DNA from: Neobacillus bataviensis
Lineage (GTDB): Bacteria > Bacillota > Bacilli > Bacillales_B > DSM-18226
Direction of reading: 5' to 3'
DNA: 64,000 nt
NCBI RefSeq assembly: GCF_019969725.1
Contig: NZ_JAHXYW010000008.1
Location: forward strand, 1 to 64,000
Positions 60,401 through 64,000 of the stretch are shown one piece after another (the first letter of the stretch is position 1; each line of letters opens with the position of its first letter). The position numbers were made by a program, and so were the translations under genes. Below the pieces are notes generated by a model, which did not search any database, was not told the origin of the DNA, and saw only the letters and a list, made by a program, of their open reading frames with translations.

Positions 60401-61632
60401 TCCTGTATATGATAAAAGTCAAAGCGGCTGTCATAGCCCGTCATTACTTGTACATGGGATGAATGTTCAAAATCAACACTCAAAAGGATAGGAATGCCCT
60501 TCTTTAATAACTGTACATACCGCTCTTTATTTCCAACAAAATATCGGCAGGAAAAGCCAAGCTCTTCAAGATAGGCAACTGTGGTCGACAATCTGGAGCC
60601 TGTAAAATCAAAAATATGGGTGGCAATTTCATCCTGCGTGATTTTCATCCCGTAAGAATTCAGGATCATTTCTAAACTGGCCGGGACGCAATAATTGCTC
60701 TTTTGAACGATGGGCCTTATCTTTAACTTGATTAACTCTCCAGCTTCTTTTTTTCGTTCAAATAGGGAAGATTTTAAGCGTTCCTCTTGTACGAAGGCTT
60801 CCAGGCGTGTAAAATCCTCTAGTTGATAGTAAGCATTTCCAGTCAAATGACGGAAATACTTTTGATAGACATTTAGTGGGATGCAATCGTTCAATTGCTT
60901 TATTACTTCCAGCATTTCCCTTGGCTTTCCAAGATCTCGATAGCGTTTTACTTTTTCCAGCAAGAAGGCAGGCGTTTCTGGGTACTGCTTTTCCCCTTCC
61001 TCTATCAGTTTTAATGCTTCCATGGGGTGGCCATTGGCAGCATATAAATCGGATAAAAGTAAGTAACAGTAACGGCCGCGCTCTGGATCCTTTAAGCCCA
61101 TTTGCAGATATTTCTCTGCCTTGTCTCGATTCCCCATTTGCAAATGAATATACCCAAGCTTATCCTCAATAGGCCTCGATGATTCTTTGAGCTTTTCAAG
61201 TAACGGCTCGATCTCCTTGAAGCGTTTCATTTCTAGTAAACAACGAATCTTGGAAAAATACGCTCTTTCCAGGCTTTCACTTTCGTGAATATCTTCCTTA
61301 CTTTCAGTTATGACGTGTGTAATGATTTCTTCTGCCTCCAAGGGTCTCCCGCCATCTAATAATTCTTCACAATACCAAGAGGCCGTTAACAGATTCTGAA
61401 AGCGCCGGTAAGCATACCGGATGATAAAGGCACTGTAGTCGTACATTAAAAAATGGTCAGTAGTCTTAAGAATTATATTAAAATCCTCTGCAGACTCTAT
61501 TTTTTCAAGTTCTTTTTTCAAATCAGTGTATCGGAAAGATTTCAAACGAGAAATTTCGCCATTCAATACCTCAAGGGCCTGATAAAATTGTTTTTGTTCA
61601 TAAAGGGCTTTAAGTTGAGTAATAATCGTCAT
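57463..61632 (-). CDS. Giant cytoplasmic TPR protein with an embedded C39-like cysteine peptidase domain
   Basis: 1389 residues, no signal peptide or membrane helix. About 300 N-terminal TPR residues, then a papain-like domain: Gln310 and Cys315 in QKSNYCVPASLEMIL, His393 in HVQVMTGYD, Asp411 in QDPN, so a complete catalytic set. A long TPR array (about 20 units, FDQHEEASRYFRNSLQLDP type) fills residues 470-1389. ATG at 61632 is set by GAGGTG 5 bases upstream. Bacteriocin-type C39 domains are normally N-terminal to ABC transporters; here it sits inside a scaffold. Substrate unknown. Confidence 0.85.
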   Translation of the reverse strand: MTIITQLKALYEQKQFYQALEVLNGEISRLKSFRYTDLKKELEKIESAEDFNIILKTTDHFLMYDYSAFIIRYAYRRFQNLLTASWYCEELLDGGRPLEAEEIITHVITESKEDIHESESLERAYFSKIRCLLEMKRFKEIEPLLEKLKESSRPIEDKLGYIHLQMGNRDKAEKYLQMGLKDPERGRYCYLLLSDLYAANGHPMEALKLIEEGEKQYPETPAFLLEKVKRYRDLGKPREMLEVIKQLNDCIPLNVYQKYFRHLTGNAYYQLEDFTRLEAFVQEERLKSSLFERKKEAGELIKLKIRPIVQKSNYCVPASLEMILNSYGMKITQDEIATHIFDFTGSRLSTTVAYLEELGFSCRYFVGNKERYVQLLKKGIPILLSVDFEHSSHVQVMTGYDSRFDFYHIQDPNMLEGLYVSSEELQKANRATSYMSIVAVPNERAEEIAFLSLEEDSYFRTLHDFGEKMEEDENRYKGLFFQFLQENIEIPYTPIYVVKHFSFDEYGDFIIACAERILLEYPESDFFNLHVSQAYLRLSKMELSERQLTKTTRKTFSTLYHFLKGRISLYFDQHEEASRYFRNSLQLDPDQYYTWSYLALSYLYQKDIVQAELFSKISMMLAPDDRFIRLNHAAVLMEKNENENARMLYNALIKDEPKDAHAWYERARLDQKLGKHRKALRGYLMSMKLDNEAPYAHLAAADLFELEFDQLEKAEEILLSGIQSAKSSQVYVRLGELYKDQKEWSKAINIYQTCISLFPDERFAYLGMAESMASDDHKEEAVQYLKKHAARFEKDSEFLINCGRIFADWAKEEEDLPLLEDGLKLFEDGMDFIHSNLYDALELYVGLVEETPFVDRAIEFLSEKSAQHPNSIEFKCFQGTLYEEKQQYAQAIDAYKSALKVRADSFPYYRMGAVYFNLNQLDFAKDAFKKCLELDAKVDHAYLKLAEIALYQDKREEEADFLLRLLEIAPINVNVEYLTSIMDEEGLHNLLNKLENLQGSFPEVWRLDMLAYTHGALGNIKAEESTLKEALEIEPEQPELLHHQAKLLIKQKKWEKGSLRLKHLLNKYNEDEDLFKTLIQFTAASNRWAALEDFLHQFKGTSEEKASMFLLAGEAVEEHFREADWLDEDEGNVFTRFVRKLKNRFKQMRIFGTAIELYETAIKLAPDNLNLVSRFAKFYEDFDLMDDSIKVLQKALTAAWDDKIAYQLGMIYLDSKDYQAALPLFEKCLQQDPENSHVQAVSAYIIGEQGDIAEAEKRMKQVIADNPFENHAHSHLGRWLNKQGKYAEAKELLEKGMEIHPFDSSIKLQLSITLSYLNENEVALDMINRVIEVEDENLLAHYNKACYLALLNRTFEAQQVLDFVFENEETDYFRQLAEQDEDLVKLKIG

Positions 61633-61721
61633 TTTACACCTCTGCATTCGAAACCATTTCTTTTAGTCTAGCATATTAAAAAATGCTCGACATTCCTAGA
61701 GAATTCCAGAAAAAAATAAAA

Positions 61722-61739
61722 ACCCGCTACAAAGCGGGT
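61722..61739 (-). terminator. Terminator of the COG2509 gene
   Basis: ACCCGCT / AGCGGGT stem, minus strand then TTTTATTTTTT. Confidence 0.85.
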
Positions 61740-61740
61740 C

Positions 61741-63207
61741 TTAAGCCATTACTGTTTCTTTCTTTGGTTCTGTTGCAGTTTTTTCGATTATGTCTCTTGC
61801 AATCCAGACGCCGCAGGCGCTTGCCTGGGCAAGCCCCCTTGTTATACCGGCACCATCGCCGCCAACATACAGGCCGCTGATTTCTGTTTCAAATCGATCA
61901 TTTAATTTTGGTCTGGCGGAATAGAATTTCGCTTCCACACCATAGAACAAGGTATGTTCGGATGCAAGACCAGGTGTTACTTGGTTCAATGCCTCTGTCA
62001 TTTCAATTAAGCTCTTTAATGTGTTATACGGAAGGACTAATCCAAGGTCTCCAGGAACCGCTTCTTTTAATGTTGGTTCTAGGAATCCCTCTTTAATCCG
62101 TTTTTCCGTTGATCTTCTGCCCTTTAAGATGTCGCCATATTTTTGGACGATTAATCCGCCATTCGATAGGCTGTTTGCCAAGCGGGAAATTTCATGCGCA
62201 TATTCATTCGGCTTATCAAACGGATCGGAAAATGTGTGCGAGACTAGCAGGGCAAAGTTCGTATTCGGACTGCCTAGCTTAGGATCCTTGTAGGCATGGC
62301 CATTTGCCAGCATGATACCGGAGTGGTTTTCAACCACGACATGGCCTGATGGATTGCTGCAGAACGTACGCACTCTGGTTCCAACAGATGTATTAAAAAC
62401 AAATTTTCCTTCATATAAATGCTCATTGATTTCCTGCATAACAATATTGGAAGTTTCCACACGGACACCAATATCTACTTGGTTGCTAATCATTTTTAAT
62501 CTGCGAGTTTTCAAAATATCGGAAAGCCATTTAGAACCGTCTCTACCTGGAGTGATGATTACTTTATCAGCGTAAATATTTTGCTCGCCTTTTAGTTTAA
62601 TTCCCTTAACCACATGACCGTCCGGTTTTTTTTCTGTAAGTAGATCTTCAACCTCTGTTTTAAATTTCATCTCAATCTTATCTTTTAAATATTCAAAAAT
62701 ACTTTTCAAGATTTCAAGGTTCTGTTCCGTACCCAAATGGCGAACCTGGGCACGCAGCAGCTTAAGTCCTGCAGCAAAGCCGCGGCGTTCGATATCCTTT
62801 ACTTCCTCGGTTAACGGGTCAGTAATACTTTTGGTAGCCCCGTGCTGTAAATTAATCTCGTCTACATAGCGAATTAAATCTACTACTTGAGAGTCTGGCA
62901 AATAATCCGTCATCCAGCCGCCAAATTCACTTGTGATATTAAACTTCCCGTCCGAATAAGCACCAGCACCACCGAACCCATTTGTAATCGAACAGGCAGG
63001 CAAGCATCCGGCAAAATCCTTTTTCCCTGCAGCCGGCGGACACTTTTCAATTTTCTTTTGTAAAATTGGGCAATTACGTCGATAAATATCATGTCCTTTA
63101 TCAACTAATAAAACCTTTGCGTTCGGCATTTTTAGTGTAAGTTCATAGCAGGCGAAGATCCCTGCAGGGCCAGCCCCCACTACAATCACATCATATCTCG
63201 TATTCAT
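61741..63207 (-). CDS. FAD-dependent dehydrogenase, COG2509 family
   Basis: 488 residues. N-terminal dinucleotide motif VVGAGPAGIFACYEL, a Cys-rich insert (NCPILQKKIEKCPPA, GCLPAC), GFGGAGAYSDGKFN, and the FAD-closing GLYVGGDGAGITRGL. Uncharacterised family present across firmicutes. TTGGAGGTAATTGGAC precedes the ATG. A strong promoter and PurR-box-like pair lie just upstream. Confidence 0.88.
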   Translation of the reverse strand: MNTRYDVIVVGAGPAGIFACYELTLKMPNAKVLLVDKGHDIYRRNCPILQKKIEKCPPAAGKKDFAGCLPACSITNGFGGAGAYSDGKFNITSEFGGWMTDYLPDSQVVDLIRYVDEINLQHGATKSITDPLTEEVKDIERRGFAAGLKLLRAQVRHLGTEQNLEILKSIFEYLKDKIEMKFKTEVEDLLTEKKPDGHVVKGIKLKGEQNIYADKVIITPGRDGSKWLSDILKTRRLKMISNQVDIGVRVETSNIVMQEINEHLYEGKFVFNTSVGTRVRTFCSNPSGHVVVENHSGIMLANGHAYKDPKLGSPNTNFALLVSHTFSDPFDKPNEYAHEISRLANSLSNGGLIVQKYGDILKGRRSTEKRIKEGFLEPTLKEAVPGDLGLVLPYNTLKSLIEMTEALNQVTPGLASEHTLFYGVEAKFYSARPKLNDRFETEISGLYVGGDGAGITRGLAQASACGVWIARDIIEKTATEPKKETVMA

Positions 63208-63247
63208 TGTCCAATTACCTCCAAAGTCGTTTTACTCAACATTGGTA

Positions 63248-63276
63248 AATATAGCATGCATTTTCCCATTCGTCAA
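63248..63276 (-). promoter_or_regulatory. Promoter of the COG2509 gene
   Basis: Minus strand TTGACG (63271-63276), 17 bases, TATATT (63248-63253). Confidence 0.75.
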
Positions 63277-63280
63277 CAAC

Positions 63281-63324
63281 AAATACGAACTATTACTTAT
63301 AATATGTATATAACGTTCGTGTTT
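63281..63324. promoter_or_regulatory. PurR-box-like inverted pair
   Basis: AAATACGAACTAT (63281-63293) and, on the opposite strand, AAACACGAACGTT (complement at 63312-63324), 18 bases apart, directly upstream of the -35. They resemble the PurBox AWWWCCGAACWWT and the arrangement at the B. subtilis purE control region, which also shows CACGAAC facing GTTCG just before TTGAC. Confidence 0.6.
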
Positions 63325-63356
63325 TGGTCATTAGTCTGAATGTTATAACAAAAACT

Positions 63357-63381
63357 AAGGCTGACTCCTCAGGTCAGCCTT
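63357..63381 (-). terminator. Terminator of the YjcZ-like gene
   Basis: AAGGCTGAC / GTCAGCCTT stem, minus strand then AGTTTTTG. Confidence 0.8.
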
Positions 63382-63389
63382 GTTACATT

Positions 63390-63539
63390 TTAATAAGCCC
63401 AGCTTGCGCCAATGATGATTAACAAGATAAATAGAACAACGATTAAGGCAAAGCCTCCAAACCCGCATCCTACTCCTCCATAACCTACTCCGGGATAACC
63501 GCAGCAGCCATCATAACCGAATCCATGACCATAATACAT
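63390..63539 (-). CDS. YjcZ-family sporulation peptide
   Basis: 49 residues: [20 protein letters not shown], Gly-rich, then hydrophobic [18 protein letters not shown]. Matches the YjcZ/SscA spore-assembly peptides, which have a Gly/Tyr-rich head and one membrane helix. CAAGGAGTG precedes the ATG. Confidence 0.82.
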   Translation of the reverse strand: MYYGHGFGYDGCCGYPGVGYGGVGCGFGGFALIVVLFILLIIIGASWAY

Positions 63540-63602
63540 ATAAGTATCACTCCTTGAGAAATTGTTCTAAATGTTCTTTCCTCTGTTACTTTATGAACTA
63601 GG

Positions 63603-63630
63603 TACTTGACCTGTATGTGCATTCGCCTAT
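63603..63630 (+). promoter_or_regulatory. Possible promoter of the DUF502 gene
   Basis: TTGACC followed 16 bases later by TATATT, about 35 bases upstream of the ATG. Coordinates approximate. Confidence 0.45.
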
Positions 63631-63666
63631 ATTATGAAAGACAATGAAAATAAAGCAGGTGAATTA

Positions 63667-64000
63667 ATGAAATCGATATTGAAAAATTTTATTAATGGCA
63701 TTTTAACGATTGTGCCGATCATTCTAGTGATCTATGTGATTTATAAAACCTTTATGTTTTTAGATAGTCTGCTCGGAAATACGCTTAAGCCTTTTTTTAA
63801 AGATGATTACATACCTGGAATCGGCTTACTGACTACTATCGTATTAATAACTCTTTTAGGCTGGATGTCTACGAAATATATTACTGGGAAAATTATTAAA
63901 CTAATTGATAAGCTTCTCGAAAAAATCCCCGTCGTCAAAACAATTTATTCCGTGATTAAAGACACCGTCCAATCGTTTCTAGGTGATAAGAAATCTTTTT
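63667..64000 (+). CDS. DUF502 membrane protein, N-terminal part (cut by window edge)
   Basis: First 111 residues. Two membrane helices (NGILTIVPIILVIYVIYKTF and GLLTTIVLITLLGWMS), then KIPVVKTIYSVIKDTVQSFL, the signature of the DUF502 family of small membrane proteins. AGGTGAATTA precedes the ATG. The C-terminus lies outside the window. Function unknown in Bacillus. Confidence 0.85.
   Translation, partial: MKSILKNFINGILTIVPIILVIYVIYKTFMFLDSLLGNTLKPFFKDDYIPGIGLLTTIVLITLLGWMSTKYITGKIIKLIDKLLEKIPVVKTIYSVIKDTVQSFLGDKKSF

Noticed and set aside
1..64000. CRISPR array, rRNA operon, prophage or replication origin
   Set aside because: No regularly spaced repeats, rRNA-like sequence, phage structural genes or DnaA-box clusters were seen.

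Overview
The window looks like chromosomal DNA from an endospore-forming, low-GC member of the Bacillaceae (Bacillus sensu lato). Evidence: a Spo0M gene, a YjcZ-type spore peptide, GerPA/GerPF-like proteins, a Ku/LigD pair, tandem T-box leaders on the trp operon, a block matching yodL-yozD-yodN-yozE-yokU-kamA-yodPQRST of B. subtilis, and promoter motifs fitting sigma-A, sigma-W, sigma-K and sigma-54. The genus cannot be fixed from the sequence alone. Most genes lie on the minus strand.

Layout. 1-0.7 kb: right part of an IS3-family element with a frameshift-type orfA/orfB. 0.7-3.3 kb: an ArlRS-like two-component system behind a 42-residue membrane peptide. 3.6-4.7 kb: tRNA 2-selenouridine synthase, whose own leader contains an intrinsic terminator. 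4.9-11.9 kb: complete trpEGDCFBA operon behind two tandem tryptophan T-boxes. 12-18 kb: an MFS exporter, a GC-rich dispersed repeat, a DUF2935 protein and the fruRKA operon with a perfect palindromic operator and a cre-like site. 18.3-21.2 kb: cold-shock genes, a nucleoside hydrolase and Ku; LigD is divergent from Ku. 23-28.3 kb: dapF, a patatin phospholipase, yxlEFG-like ABC genes and a DUF4870 protein. 28.5-31.7 kb: an amidohydrolase, a GNAT acetyltransferase with a tRNA-like structured leader, a 52-residue peptide and an SDR protein. 31.9-33.8 kb: a five-gene spore cluster. 33.8-41.9 kb: a YtkA lipoprotein, a secreted protein, a CobW GTPase, a C-terminal processing protease, CopA and DeoD.

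42-57.3 kb is the most coherent block. It has yodL, a sigma-W-type operon (His-rich peptide, Hanks-type kinase, Spo0M), yozD, yodN, yozE, yokU, kamA and its sigma-54 activator KamR, then the yodTSRQ/aminotransferase/aldehyde dehydrogenase/yodP operon. KamA makes beta-lysine, YodP acetylates it, and the remaining enzymes look like a route that deaminates, oxidises and CoA-activates a lysine-derived acid. A good -24/-12 promoter sits in front of kamA. 57.4-64 kb: a 1389-residue TPR protein with an embedded C39-type cysteine protease fold, a COG2509 flavoprotein with PurR-box-like sites upstream, a YjcZ-like peptide and the start of a DUF502 membrane protein.

The best candidates for undescribed biology are (i) the tRNA-like switching leader in front of the GNAT gene at 29.76-29.95 kb, (ii) the sigma-W kinase/Spo0M/His-rich peptide operon at 42.7-44.5 kb, (iii) the giant TPR/C39 protein at 57.5-61.6 kb and (iv) the PurR-box arrangement in front of the COG2509 gene. 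All family assignments come from reading motifs and from memory of related proteins; no database search was run.
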